A stretch of 40,766 nt of DNA from Bacteroidota bacterium (GCA_016708845.1 JADJFB010000026.1:1-40766), one strand, 5' to 3'; counted from the first letter of the stretch, positions 1 through 8,984 are shown. Notes: generated by a model from the letters alone, not told the origin. Program-made: numbers and translations.

Positions 1-113
1 TATTCAGGGTTTGTTCTGATGTTTTTTTTAGTAACCCAATATCCATAAGCAATAGCCGCTAATATGTAGAAAGGCGGTAATAAAATGTCAAAAATAGTAA
101 GACTATTGTTCAT
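1..113 (-). CDS. Partial membrane protein, N-terminus only
   Basis: An open frame reads leftward from ATG at 113-111 and leaves the window at base 1, so only about 37 residues are visible. They begin MNNSLTIFDILLPPFYI and contain one hydrophobic stretch (about residues 7-28) followed by a basic segment (VTKKNIR), which fits a first transmembrane helix with a positively charged cytoplasmic side. I do not recognise the family with confidence. Its divergent position next to a glycosyltransferase and galE suggests a role in surface-polysaccharide synthesis, but that is inference from context only. Confidence 0.55.
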   Translation of the reverse strand, partial: MNNSLTIFDILLPPFYILAAIAYGYWVTKKNIRTNPE

Positions 114-174
114 TTCTTAAAGCTGAATATTTTTTATTAATGAATTCACTGTATTAGTTTATTTTTTAGTAGCA

Positions 175-1452
175 ATGATGATTCATTCAACCATAAAAAT
201 ACTATTTTTACTTCAATTTATGGCTAATACCAAAACCTTTATATTTGTTTCTATTGATGGGATGACCGACCCTTTAGGACAGTCACAAGTTTTGCCCTAT
301 TTGGTTGGTTTAGCAAGTAAAGGGAATAAAATTGGAATTGTGAGCTGTGAAAAAAAAGGAAACTGGAAATTAAATCACAAAATCATTGAAAGAATCACGA
401 GTGAAGCTAATATCTCATGGGACTATTCTTTTTATAAAACTGGAAAGCCTTTTATATCGCAGCAGCAAAATTTTAAATCACTTAAAAGAATAGCTTTCAA
501 AAAAATAAAGAATTCGAATAGTCAAACAATCTTGCATTGTAGAAGTTATCTGGCTGGTTTAATTGGATTAAAAGCGAAGCAAAAGTTTAATACCGGTTTT
601 ATTTTTGATATGCGTGGCTTTTGGGCGGATGAAAGAATTGAAGGTGGTATTTGGAAAAAATCTAGCCCAATTGGAGCTTATTTGTATAAATACTTTAAGA
701 AAAAAGAAAAAGAGATGCTGGTAAATTCTGATGCGATTATTTCATTAACCAACAAAGCAAAATCAATTATTTTAAATTGGAATTTGGGAATTAATGATTC
801 TAAAATTACCGTTATTCCGTGTTGTGCAGATTTAGATCATTTCTCTAAAAATAACATTGAGGAAAAGCAATTTATTACATTTCAAAACAGATTTCCTCAA
901 CTTAAAAATAAGTTTGTACTAAGCTACGTTGGCTCTTTAGGTACTTGGTATATGGCTAACGAAATGCTTGAGTTTTTTAAAGTATTGTCTGATAAAATAG
1001 ATAGCCATTTTTTAATTATTACAAAAGATAGCGAGGAATTAGTGCATAAAGCTGCCATAAAACATCATGTTTCTCTTGACAAAGTCACTGTTATTTCTTC
1101 ATCCAGAGCAGAGATGCCTTATTACATTTCGTTATCATCTGCTTCTTTATTTTTTATCAGACCCTCATTTTCTAAATCTGCCTCTTCTCCCACTAAAATG
1201 GGCGAATTATTATCTATGCAAGTCCCTGTTATTACAAATGCCGGCGTTGGCGATGTAGATAGCATTATTCATGAAACAAACTGCGGTGTTATTATTCCTG
1301 ATTTTAACAAAAAAGAATATCAACAAGCGGTTTCTGATTTATTAGAAAATCGTAACTTGTACATGAGTAATACTGTTACAGCTGCTTCAAGCTATTTTTC
1401 TTTACAAGATGGTATTGAAAAATATGCTGGAGTTTATAACTCATTCAATTAA
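175..1452 (+). CDS. GT4-type glycosyltransferase
   Basis: Probable cytoplasmic or membrane-associated glycosyltransferase of the GT-B fold, family 4 type, transferring a sugar from an activated donor during surface-polysaccharide synthesis. The N-terminal acceptor domain opens with a beta-strand then DGMTDPLGQSQVLPYL (about residues 28-43), a signature of one Bacteroidota GT4 group. The linker strand LSYVGSLGTWY (about 250-260) begins the C-terminal donor domain. PTKMGELLSMQVPVI (about 341-355) corresponds to the E-x7-E nucleotide-sugar region of GT4 enzymes. The longest frame is 425 residues; an internal ATG at 220 gives MANTKTFIFVSIDG and is the more natural start, because the first 15 residues are poorly conserved in style. 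galE remnants follow 12 bases later, so the two were probably co-transcribed. The acceptor and sugar cannot be read from sequence. Confidence 0.82.
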   Translation: MMIHSTIKILFLLQFMANTKTFIFVSIDGMTDPLGQSQVLPYLVGLASKGNKIGIVSCEKKGNWKLNHKIIERITSEANISWDYSFYKTGKPFISQQQNFKSLKRIAFKKIKNSNSQTILHCRSYLAGLIGLKAKQKFNTGFIFDMRGFWADERIEGGIWKKSSPIGAYLYKYFKKKEKEMLVNSDAIISLTNKAKSIILNWNLGINDSKITVIPCCADLDHFSKNNIEEKQFITFQNRFPQLKNKFVLSYVGSLGTWYMANEMLEFFKVLSDKIDSHFLIITKDSEELVHKAAIKHHVSLDKVTVISSSRAEMPYYISLSSASLFFIRPSFSKSASSPTKMGELLSMQVPVITNAGVGDVDSIIHETNCGVIIPDFNKKEYQQAVSDLLENRNLYMSNTVTAASSYFSLQDGIEKYAGVYNSFN

Positions 1453-1464
1453 ATTATTTTTAAA

Positions 1465-2280
1465 ATGTCAAATCAAACACCAACTATTATTGTTACCGGA
1501 GGCGCTGGTTAGGTGGGCGATTCGGTTAATATGCCTTTAACTTATTATCATAATAATTTAGAGTCGCTGATTAATCTTTTAAAAATTTCAGAAAAACTTC
1601 AAATCAAAAATTTCATCTTCTCTTCTTCTTGCTCAGTTTATGGCAATGTTGATAAATTGCCTGTAACAGAGGATACACCGTTTTCAAAAGCCGAATCACC
1701 ATATGCACACACCAAGCAAATTGGCGAAGATATTTTGATTAATTACGTTAAAAGCAATCCTTCGTTTAAGGCAGTATTGTTGCGTTATTTCAATCCAGTT
1801 GGAGCTCATAATTCAGGATTAAACGGTGAATTGTCAAAAGATAAACCAAATAATTTAGTGCCATTTATTACTCAAAGTGCGGTTGGAATATTACCTCCGT
1901 TAACTGTATTTGGTAATGATTATGATACGCGAGATGGTTCTTGTATTAGAGATTATATTCATGTGAGTGATATTGCAGATGCTCATGTAAAAGCAATGAA
2001 TTATTTGATTAATGATAATCAAAAAACAAATACGTCTATCTTTAATTTAGGAACAGGAAATGGAGTAACTGTATTTGAAGCAATTGAATCATTTGAAAAA
2101 GTGAGTGAACAAAAGTTGAATTATAAAGTAGGAGAAAGAAGAGCAGGAGACGTGATTAAAATATATGCGAATAATAATTTCGCTAAACAGGAATTAGGTT
2201 GGGACCCAAAAAATGGATTGGATGAAATGATGCTAAGTGCTTGGAAATGGCAACTAAACTTAAGTAAAGAAAAAAAATAA
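1465..2280 (+). pseudogene. galE: UDP-glucose 4-epimerase with internal deletion and stop
   Basis: Short-chain dehydrogenase-type epimerase interconverting UDP-glucose and UDP-galactose, supplying sugars for polysaccharide. ATG at 1465 encodes the Rossmann start MSNQTPTIIVTGGAG, then TAG at 1510-1512. The same frame resumes directly with VGDSVNMPLTYYHNN, which in intact GalE lies about 75 residues further on. The catalytic SSSCSVYG and YAHTK (Tyr-x3-Lys) motifs, the RYFNPVGAH segment and the C-terminal domain are all present. The open part alone starts in most callers at GTG 1513. Total length is 272 codons against about 340 normally, so roughly 70-75 codons, including the rest of the NAD-binding region, are missing. 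The phase is kept: TA of the Tyr codon after GGAG joins to the last G of the codon before VGDS. It could be a real deletion or an assembly error. Confidence 0.85.
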
Positions 2281-2292
2281 GCAATTTTCATA

Positions 2293-4920
2293 ATGGAAAA
2301 ACGTTTTAAATTCAAACATTTATTTGTCTATTCCTCTGATGAATGGATGGCAAACTCTACAAAACGTTATCGTACTGTATTTGATAAGGCAGAAACAACG
2401 TATTTGCGTTTTGAATTATCATTATTCAATAAATTATTTGATGAAGAAGATTGGACAGCAAAAGTAAGTGTACGTTGCGAAGAAGTTTTAGCAACAGGCA
2501 ACGTTAATATTTGCACGCTTGATTCGGAATTAAAAGTCAGTAAAGAAGATAATCTCGTATTTGTAAGAGATGGATGGGGTACGCCAACGCCGGATACGTT
2601 TTGGAAAAAAGGAACTTATCAATGGGTCGCTTTAATTGATGGAGAAATAGTGGGTACACAACGTTTTTATGTAGAAGCTGTTGGTTTAGTGACCAAGAAT
2701 TCAAATCCCTATTTCAGTATAGAACATGTCAAATTGTATCATGGTGATATTGATGGATGGAATCAACGTCAGCGTAAATATTTAAAAACATTCAATAAAG
2801 AAACCACTCAGTATGTGTGGGCAGAAATAAAAATAAAGGCTCAAACTAACATTGCCTTTAACTACGAGATATATTTAAATTATGTAGATGATTCTGGTCA
2901 GCATAAAGCTCATCAAATTAAAAATGGCTATATAGATGCGGATAAAAAAGATTATACATATACCTTAGATTTAGGTTGGGGAAGCAATGTGGCTGGCACA
3001 TGGAAGGATGATAAATATGCTTTAGAAATTGTATTTATGGACACCTTAATTGGTGCTGTAACCTTTGAATGTAAAAACATTGAAGAAGAAGGTGAGTTAA
3101 CGTTGATTAGTAGTATTGATCAAACGATTGCAATTAATTCTGCTAGTTCTACTAATGTGAGTGGAAATGTAGTAGAAGGTTCCGAAAAAACATTAGAAGA
3201 ATTATTACACGAAGTAGATTCTTTAATTGGGTTAGAAGGCGTTAAAAAAAGCATTCACGAAAATATTACTTACCTAAACTTCACCAAACTTCGCAAAGAA
3301 AAAGGTTTTGATGATGGCTCGGTTATTTCGTTACATTCTGTATTTACAGGTAACCCCGGAACTGGTAAAACTACGGTTGTAAAAAAACTTGGAAAGATTT
3401 ATCAAAAAATGGGCTTGCTGAGTAAAGGTCATGTTTATGAAGTTGATCGTTCGGTATTGGTTGGAGAATATATTGGACAAACAGCCCCTAAAGTAAAAAA
3501 AGCAATTGACGAAGCACGTGGTGGAATTTTATTTATTGATGAGGCTTATTCGTTAGCAAGAAGTGGAGAAGATAGTAAAGACTTTGGTAAAGAAGTGATT
3601 GAAGTGTTACTAAAAGAAATGAGTGATGGAAAAGGAGACATTGCTATTATTGTAGCTGGTTATCCTAAAGAGATGAATACGTTTATAGAGAGCAATCCTG
3701 GATTAAAATCGCGCTTCTCAGATTATTTTCATTTCGAAGATTATATGCCTGATGAATTATTTCAAATCGCTTTATATTCTGCAGGACAAAAACAATTAAC
3801 CATTGCAGAAGACGCTCAGTTTTATTTACAAGAACAATTAACAGAAGCGTATCGCAAACGTGATAACAGCTTTGGTAATGCTCGTTTTGTAAATGCTGTC
3901 ATTGAAGAAGCAAAGCAAGATATGGGGATTCGTTTAATGAAATCTACTAATATGGATTCATTAACAAAAGAAGATTTATCCACTCTTACTTTAGCTGATT
4001 TAAAAAATGTATTTGTCTCTAACGAAAAGAAAAAATTAAAATTATCGGTTAACGAAAAAGAATTGACACTTGCTTTATCAGAGTTGAATGCGCTTGTTGG
4101 AATGGATAATATTAAACAAGATGTGAATGAGTTGGTGAAATTAATTCGTTTTTATAACGAAACAGGTAAAGATGTTATCAATAAATTTTCGTTACACTCC
4201 GTATTTACAGGTAATCCTGGTACAGGTAAAACAACCCTTGCACGTATCGTTGGTAAAATTTATAAATCGTTAGGTTTATTAGAAAGAGGTCATGTGGTTG
4301 AAGTTGATCGAGAAGGCTTAATTGCTGGTTATACCGGACAAACTGCTATTAAAACTAAAGAAAAGATTGATGCAGCGATGGGTGGTGTTTTATTTATTGA
4401 TGAAGCTTATGCGTTAGCGGAAGATGGACCAAACGGTTTTGGGAAAGAAGCGATTGAAGTGATTTTAAAAAACATGGAAGATAAGCGTGGACAATTTGGT
4501 GTGATTGTAGCAGGATATCCAGATAATATGCACAGGTTTGTAGAAATGAATCCTGGTTTGAAATCACGTTTTGATAAAACTTATGATTTTAAAGATTATA
4601 CTAGTGAGCAACTGATTGTAATTGCACAAAATTTATTTAAGAAAGAAGAATTATTGCCTAATGCTGAAGCCTTAGCACATTTAAATTCTTATTTCAGTGC
4701 TTTATTATCTGCTAAAGATAAATTTTTTGGGAATGCTCGTACAGTAAGACAAACAGTTGGCGAATGTGTAATGAAGCAAAATTTACGTATGGCATCGATA
4801 CCAAGTAGCGAACGTAAAGCAGAAGATTTAATGCATTTAACCTTTGATGATGTAAAGCATTTAATGATTGGAGAATCACAATCAAGACCAAGTTTGGGTT
4901 TTAGATTTGGGTCGCAGTAA
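2293..4920 (+). CDS. Double CbxX/CfxQ-type AAA+ ATPase with duplicated N-terminal domain
   Basis: An 875-residue predicted cytoplasmic ATPase. Two AAA+ modules of the CbxX/CfxQ (CbbX, EccA) class are seen: Walker A GNPGTGKTT with Lys359 and Lys646, Walker B FIDEAY with Asp416-Glu417 and Asp703-Glu704, and NPGLKSRF (sensor/arginine region) in each. The first about 265 residues have no AAA signature and look like two copies of a beta-rich domain, each with a D-G/L-G-W-G core (residues 93-96 and 226-230), a following W then Y, and an I-G-x-x-x-F ending. A short Ser/Thr/Asn linker (about 277-297) joins them to the ATPase part. CbbX proteins remodel protein complexes such as inhibited Rubisco; no Rubisco gene is visible here, so the client is unknown. 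It follows galE by 12 bases and converges with queG, with one base between the stops. Confidence 0.85.
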   Translation: MEKRFKFKHLFVYSSDEWMANSTKRYRTVFDKAETTYLRFELSLFNKLFDEEDWTAKVSVRCEEVLATGNVNICTLDSELKVSKEDNLVFVRDGWGTPTPDTFWKKGTYQWVALIDGEIVGTQRFYVEAVGLVTKNSNPYFSIEHVKLYHGDIDGWNQRQRKYLKTFNKETTQYVWAEIKIKAQTNIAFNYEIYLNYVDDSGQHKAHQIKNGYIDADKKDYTYTLDLGWGSNVAGTWKDDKYALEIVFMDTLIGAVTFECKNIEEEGELTLISSIDQTIAINSASSTNVSGNVVEGSEKTLEELLHEVDSLIGLEGVKKSIHENITYLNFTKLRKEKGFDDGSVISLHSVFTGNPGTGKTTVVKKLGKIYQKMGLLSKGHVYEVDRSVLVGEYIGQTAPKVKKAIDEARGGILFIDEAYSLARSGEDSKDFGKEVIEVLLKEMSDGKGDIAIIVAGYPKEMNTFIESNPGLKSRFSDYFHFEDYMPDELFQIALYSAGQKQLTIAEDAQFYLQEQLTEAYRKRDNSFGNARFVNAVIEEAKQDMGIRLMKSTNMDSLTKEDLSTLTLADLKNVFVSNEKKKLKLSVNEKELTLALSELNALVGMDNIKQDVNELVKLIRFYNETGKDVINKFSLHSVFTGNPGTGKTTLARIVGKIYKSLGLLERGHVVEVDREGLIAGYTGQTAIKTKEKIDAAMGGVLFIDEAYALAEDGPNGFGKEAIEVILKNMEDKRGQFGVIVAGYPDNMHRFVEMNPGLKSRFDKTYDFKDYTSEQLIVIAQNLFKKEELLPNAEALAHLNSYFSALLSAKDKFFGNARTVRQTVGECVMKQNLRMASIPSSERKAEDLMHLTFDDVKHLMIGESQSRPSLGFRFGSQ

Positions 4921-4921
4921 G

Positions 4922-5854
4922 TTATCTAACTTTAATAAATTCTAAATTCCTCTTTAAGCCTTTATACTTAGTACGTTTAATCGCACTATGTTTAAATACT
5001 TTGTTAAATGTTTCCTCAGTCATTTCATGCCACTCATCCGTACTTAAATTTAATAAACCAGTTTTATTATTAAATTGAGCTTCGTGATGAGGTGTACTAA
5101 ATCTGTTCCATGGACAAACATCTTGGCAAACATCACAACCAAATGCCCAATTATCCATTTTGTTTTTAAATTCACTTGGGATCGCGTCTTTTAATTCAAT
5201 GGTTAAATAGCTAATGCATTTACTGCCATCAACAACAAAAGGTTCTACAAAGGCTTCCGTAGGGCAGGCATCAATACATTTGGTACAGGTGCCACAATAA
5301 TCTTGTATAATGCCATCGTATTCTAAATCTAAATCAATAATTAATTCCGCAATAAAAAAGAAAGACCCGTTTTGTTTATTAATTAAGTTGGCATTTTTTC
5401 CAATCCAACCTAAACCACTTTTTTTTGCCCAAGCTTTATCCAAAACTGGCGCGCTATCTACAAAGGCTCTCCCGTTTACGTCGCCAATTTTTTCTTTTAG
5501 GGTATTTAAAAATTCTTTTAGTTTTTCTTTGATGACTTCATGGTAATCATAACCATAAGCATATTTCGAAATTTTAGGAGCTTCTGTGTTTTGAGTTTGT
5601 TCGGGATAGTAATTATATAATAAGGATACAACAGACTTCGCGCCTTCTACTAATAGCTTTGGATTTAAGCGTTTATCAAAATGGTTTTCCATATATTCCA
5701 TTTTGCCATGCATTCCTGCTTTTAGCCAAGCTTCCAATTTTGGCGCTTCTTCTTCTAAAAAATCTGCTTTACTTATGCCACAAAAATCAAAACCTAAACG
5801 CTTTGCTTCTTGTTTAATAATTTGAGTATGTTTTGATAAGTTTAGCAAGGTCAA
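4922..5854 (-). CDS. queG: Epoxyqueuosine reductase QueG
   Basis: Cobalamin- and iron-sulfur-dependent reductase that converts epoxyqueuosine to queuosine in the wobble position of GUN-decoding tRNAs, the last step of queuosine synthesis. The 310-residue product matches the family's short form. Visible features: the catalytic Asp133 in FVDSAPVLDKAWA, the GLGWIGKN segment (about 147-154), a first 4Fe-4S motif C187-x2-C190-x2-C193-x3-C197 and a second with C240, C243 and C247 ahead of PWNRF. The start at 5854 lies 5 bases downstream of the preceding small gene's stop, so it is probably the last gene of the YtxH/holin-like operon. Nothing suggests loss of function. Confidence 0.95.
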   Translation of the reverse strand: MTLLNLSKHTQIIKQEAKRLGFDFCGISKADFLEEEAPKLEAWLKAGMHGKMEYMENHFDKRLNPKLLVEGAKSVVSLLYNYYPEQTQNTEAPKISKYAYGYDYHEVIKEKLKEFLNTLKEKIGDVNGRAFVDSAPVLDKAWAKKSGLGWIGKNANLINKQNGSFFFIAELIIDLDLEYDGIIQDYCGTCTKCIDACPTEAFVEPFVVDGSKCISYLTIELKDAIPSEFKNKMDNWAFGCDVCQDVCPWNRFSTPHHEAQFNNKTGLLNLSTDEWHEMTEETFNKVFKHSAIKRTKYKGLKRNLEFIKVR

Positions 5855-5859
5855 AGCTA

Positions 5860-6162
5860 TTAGCTAGATAATCTATCCTTAACAATGGTTTTGATAAGAT
5901 TAAGAATTCCGCCTTTTTCTGAACCTTCTTTATTTCCTGAAATAGCACTTCCAACTGTTTTGATAATAGAGATAGCTGATCTAAACAATTCGCCATTTAA
6001 AATATTTGTTACAATTTTGGTGATACCAGTTGTGATGATCTCTTCAGGTAAAGTTTTTAGCTTTAACTTTATTTCTTCTTCTTGCTTTTTAATGCGCTTT
6101 CTCACGCGAATTTCTTCACGGTCCAAATCAGCAAAGCTTGTAATGATTACATTATTCTTCAT
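5860..6162 (-). CDS. Small hypothetical protein in holin-like cluster
   Basis: About 100 residues starting MKNNVIITSFADLDREE. The frame is open further upstream (ATG at 6192), but the start at 6162 limits the overlap with the preceding gene to 11 bases, so I prefer it. The N-terminal third is a charged helix-prone segment rich in Arg, Lys and Glu (RVRKRIKKQEEEIKLKLK). The remainder is a weakly amphipathic region with Gly/Ser (VGSAISGNKEGSEKGG). No membrane segment is obvious. The order YtxH protein, holin-like protein, this protein is familiar from Bacteroidota genomes, suggesting a shared envelope or stress role. I do not know its function. Confidence 0.7.
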   Translation of the reverse strand: MKNNVIITSFADLDREEIRVRKRIKKQEEEIKLKLKTLPEEIITTGITKIVTNILNGELFRSAISIIKTVGSAISGNKEGSEKGGILNLIKTIVKDRLSS

Positions 6163-6529
6163 CTTCATCAATATCGTTAGAATCGTTTTCAAAAAACACT
6201 TTGGTAACCATGTTTTTTATTTTATCAGAGAAATATACCTTATATAAAATCATAAATAACAATAATATACCAATGTATATTCCTGCTACTACGCTAAAAC
6301 CATAAAAATTACTGTTTAGTTTTTCTGCAAAATAATAGGCTAGCATAAAGCCTAAAAACATCATAGCAAAAAACAAAAGAATGCTAGCTATAAATATGTA
6401 AATGACTTTACTAGTGAGTTTTGCTGTTTTTTTTGCTGATTGAATTTTTATCAATAGCAATCTATCATCGGTGTATTTTTTTACCAATTCATAGGTTTCG
6501 TCAAAATAATTTTCTTGGTTGCTTTCCAT
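6152..6529 (-). CDS. Holin-like (holin-X type) small membrane protein
   Basis: A 125-residue protein with an N-terminal soluble helix (ELVKKYTDDRLLLIKIQSAKK), then two hydrophobic segments at about residues 41-67 and 77-97, and an acidic tail ending NDSNDIDEDEE. This helix-plus-hairpin pattern is that of the 'phage holin family / putative holin-X' proteins, which are common in bacterial chromosomes and usually not phage-derived. It lies 9 bases after the YtxH gene and overlaps the next gene, so the three are probably one transcript. The likely role is at the inner membrane, possibly in envelope stress; this is inferred from family and context. Confidence 0.75.
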   Translation of the reverse strand: MESNQENYFDETYELVKKYTDDRLLLIKIQSAKKTAKLTSKVIYIFIASILLFFAMMFLGFMLAYYFAEKLNSNFYGFSVVAGIYIGILLLFMILYKVYFSDKIKNMVTKVFFENDSNDIDEDEE

Positions 6530-6538
6530 TTAGTATAT

Positions 6539-6766
6539 CTAAGCTTGGTTTGTCGGATTAGGATCTTCTTCAATTTTTAATAATTCTGCTAATTGGCCTT
6601 CTAACTGACTTATTTTTGTTTTTATCTCATCTGCTGCCGATTTTGCCTTATCTTTAGCCTTATCAACTAATTCTTTACCTTCATCCGTTTCTAATAATTT
6701 AACAATTGCAGCTCCAGCAATAGCACCAATAACCAAAGCACCTATTATCTTTGTCTTATCATTCAT
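6539..6766 (-). CDS. YtxH-domain small protein
   Basis: A 75-residue protein. After MNDKTK comes a Gly/Ala-rich hydrophobic segment (IIGALVIGAIAGAAIVKLL, about residues 7-25), then a charged amphipathic helix (DEGKELVDKAKDKAKSAADEIKTKI) that is the hallmark of YtxH-like proteins. It is presumably anchored by its N-terminus with the helical part in the cytoplasm or periplasm. Members of the family are often induced by stress, but a molecular role is not established. It is first in a four-gene leftward cluster ending in queG. No TAnnTTTG promoter was found between it and the divergent transporter gene at 6837. Confidence 0.8.
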   Translation of the reverse strand: MNDKTKIIGALVIGAIAGAAIVKLLETDEGKELVDKAKDKAKSAADEIKTKISQLEGQLAELLKIEEDPNPTNQA

Positions 6767-6836
6767 ATTTTAGTTCTTAAATATTTACACTAATTTACTG
6801 AAAAATTTCAACTAATACATCACTCTGAGATATATC

Positions 6837-7940
6837 ATGGAAACAAAAACTGAGTTCAAAGTCAATAAAAATATTTTCCTAGTAATCATCCTTGCTTTTG
6901 GGTTATTATTAGTGTTTTCTTTAAGTGAATACTTTACGGCTTTTTTAGGAAGCATCTTGTTTTATGTATTATTTAAAAGTTGGATGGAAACATTAGTGAG
7001 TCATAAAAAATGGAAGAAAAGTTGGGCTGCTATTTTAATAATTATTGTTTCTTTCTTTATTATTTTATTACCCATGACTTTGTTTTTTTCAATGGCTTAT
7101 AATAAAGTAGTTCCAATTGCATCAAATCCTGATAAACTTTTGCCTTATATACATCAAGTAGATTCGACCTTGCAGCAAAAGTTTGGGGTTGAGATTTTGA
7201 CGAGCCAAAATATTGATGCTATAAAATCAGCCAGCACTAAACTGGTTTCAGGGGCCTTAAATCAAGGTTTTGAGTTTTTCTCATCTATCGTGATGATGTA
7301 TTTCTTTTTGTACTTTATGCTTGTTAATTTTAACAGAATGGAAGCATTTATTATTTTGGTTCTTCCATTTCAAAAAAGTAAAATAGAAATGTTTGCCGAA
7401 GAATTGAAAGCGCAAACATTTAGTAATGCGATTGGAATTCCTCTAATTGCAGTCGCGCAGGGATTATTTGCCTATATTATTTATTTGATTGCAGGGGTCC
7501 CAGATTCTGGTTTTTGGGCTATATTAACTGGTTTCGCTTCTATTATTCCAATTGTTGGAACAGGAATTATTTGGGTGCCAGTTTGTGCTTATTTGTTTTT
7601 TACCGGAGCTAATTGGCAAGGCACTGTTGTGATATTATGGAGTGCTTTAGTTATGGGCAGTATGGATAACGTGATTCGTTTTTTACTAGCAAAAAAAATG
7701 GCTGATGTGCATCCTGTTATTACTGTATTAGGTATTATTATTGGATTAAAATATTTAGGAATCACAGGGCTTATTTTTGGTCCTTTAATCATTTCATACT
7801 TTTTAATTTTATCTAAAATTTATTATTCCGATTATCAAAATGTTAATGTAAAAGCAAAAACAAAAGAGCATGTATTAGAAATTGGCTTGCCTTTTATTTA
7901 TACTAAAAAGTTTTCATCTAAAACGGAAGAAAAGAAATAA
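6837..7940 (+). CDS. AI-2E family transporter
   Basis: A 367-residue polytopic inner-membrane protein of the AI-2E/PerM family. Features seen: paired N-terminal hydrophobic segments (about residues 14-45 and 60-88), a soluble middle part (about 95-140), and the conserved C-terminal half with VAQGLFAYIIYLIAGVP, GFASIIPIVGTGIIWVP and the last helices around VITVLGIIIGLKYLGITGL. Family members include an autoinducer-2 exporter, a sodium/proton antiporter and many of unknown substrate, so the substrate is left open. It converges on ruvB with only two bases between the stop codons. Confidence 0.9.
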   Translation: METKTEFKVNKNIFLVIILAFGLLLVFSLSEYFTAFLGSILFYVLFKSWMETLVSHKKWKKSWAAILIIIVSFFIILLPMTLFFSMAYNKVVPIASNPDKLLPYIHQVDSTLQQKFGVEILTSQNIDAIKSASTKLVSGALNQGFEFFSSIVMMYFFLYFMLVNFNRMEAFIILVLPFQKSKIEMFAEELKAQTFSNAIGIPLIAVAQGLFAYIIYLIAGVPDSGFWAILTGFASIIPIVGTGIIWVPVCAYLFFTGANWQGTVVILWSALVMGSMDNVIRFLLAKKMADVHPVITVLGIIIGLKYLGITGLIFGPLIISYFLILSKIYYSDYQNVNVKAKTKEHVLEIGLPFIYTKKFSSKTEEKK

Positions 7941-7942
7941 AA

Positions 7943-8971
7943 TTAATCTTCAAACAATCCGCCCATTCTTCCACGGTAAGATTTACCTAAGTGCTTATAT
8001 GCTTTTTCGGTTGCTTCGCGTCCACGCGGTGTACGGCTCATATATCCTTCTTGGATTAAAAAAGGTTCATATACTTCTTCAATAGTCCCTGATTCTTCAC
8101 CAACGGCGGTACTAATAGTTGTAATACCAACTGGTCCGCCTTTAAATTTATCGATGATAGCTGATAGAATACGAATATCCATTTCATCTAATCCGTTTTT
8201 ATCAACATTTAAGGCTTTTAATCCATAGGTTGCAATATCAATATTGATGGTACCATCTCCTTTTATTTGAGCAAAATCTCTTACACGACGTAATAAGGCA
8301 TTTGCAATCCGTGGTGTTCCTCTACTTCTTCTAGCAATTTCGTAAGCAGCTTCATCAGCAATCTCTACACCTAAAATAGCCGAACTACGTTGCACAATGC
8401 CAGTTAATACTTTACTATCGTAATAATTTAAACGTGATGTAATTCCAAAACGTGCACGTAAAGGAGCCGTTAGCAAGCCACTGCGCGTAGTTGCTCCAAC
8501 TAATGTAAAAGGATTTAATTTTATTTGAACCGTTCTTGCGTTTGGTCCACTATCAATCATAATATCAATCTTGTAGTCTTCCATGGCAGAATATAAATAT
8601 TCTTCTACAATGGGACTTAAACGATGAATCTCATCTACAAACAACACATCAAATGGTTCGAGATTAGTTAGTAAACCTGCTAAATCACCTGGTTTATCTA
8701 ATACAGGACCGCTAGTGACTCTTAAATTAACACCTAAATCATTAGATATAATATGTGCTAAGGTTGTTTTTCCTAAACCTGGAGGGCCATGTAATAAAAC
8801 ATGATCTAAAGCTTCCTCACGTTGTTTAGCAGCTTGAACAAAGATGCGTAAATTATCCACTACCGATTCTTGTCCACTAAAGTCGTTAAACTCTAGGGGA
8901 CGTAAGGCTTTTTCATAATCCTTATCCGTGTTGGTTAGTTTTTCGTTATTAGCGTCTAAATTTTCGTTCAT
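7943..8971 (-). CDS. ruvB: Holliday junction branch-migration helicase RuvB
   Basis: Hexameric AAA+ motor that with RuvA drives branch migration of Holliday junctions. The 342 residues are full length for the family. Walker A GPPGLGKTT is at 62-70, Walker B VDEIH at 112-116, the arginine-finger region APLRARFG follows, and the C-terminal winged-helix DNA-binding domain ends TPRGREATEKAYKHLG. A -7 element TAATTTTG lies 13 bases before the ATG, giving a very short leader. ruvA and ruvC are not in the window, so ruvB stands alone here, as often in Bacteroidota. Confidence 0.97.
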   Translation of the reverse strand: MNENLDANNEKLTNTDKDYEKALRPLEFNDFSGQESVVDNLRIFVQAAKQREEALDHVLLHGPPGLGKTTLAHIISNDLGVNLRVTSGPVLDKPGDLAGLLTNLEPFDVLFVDEIHRLSPIVEEYLYSAMEDYKIDIMIDSGPNARTVQIKLNPFTLVGATTRSGLLTAPLRARFGITSRLNYYDSKVLTGIVQRSSAILGVEIADEAAYEIARRSRGTPRIANALLRRVRDFAQIKGDGTINIDIATYGLKALNVDKNGLDEMDIRILSAIIDKFKGGPVGITTISTAVGEESGTIEEVYEPFLIQEGYMSRTPRGREATEKAYKHLGKSYRGRMGGLFED

Positions 8972-8984
8972 TAGTGTAAAAGTA

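Noticed and set aside
3340..4420. Direct DNA repeats within the AAA+ gene as a mobile element or assembly duplication
   Set aside because: The similarity lies in ATPase motifs only, and flanking residues differ substantially, as expected for two anciently diverged AAA+ modules.
6152..6529. Prophage remnant because of a holin-like protein
   Set aside because: No endolysin, capsid, integrase or other phage gene is nearby; holin-X-type proteins are ordinary chromosomal genes.
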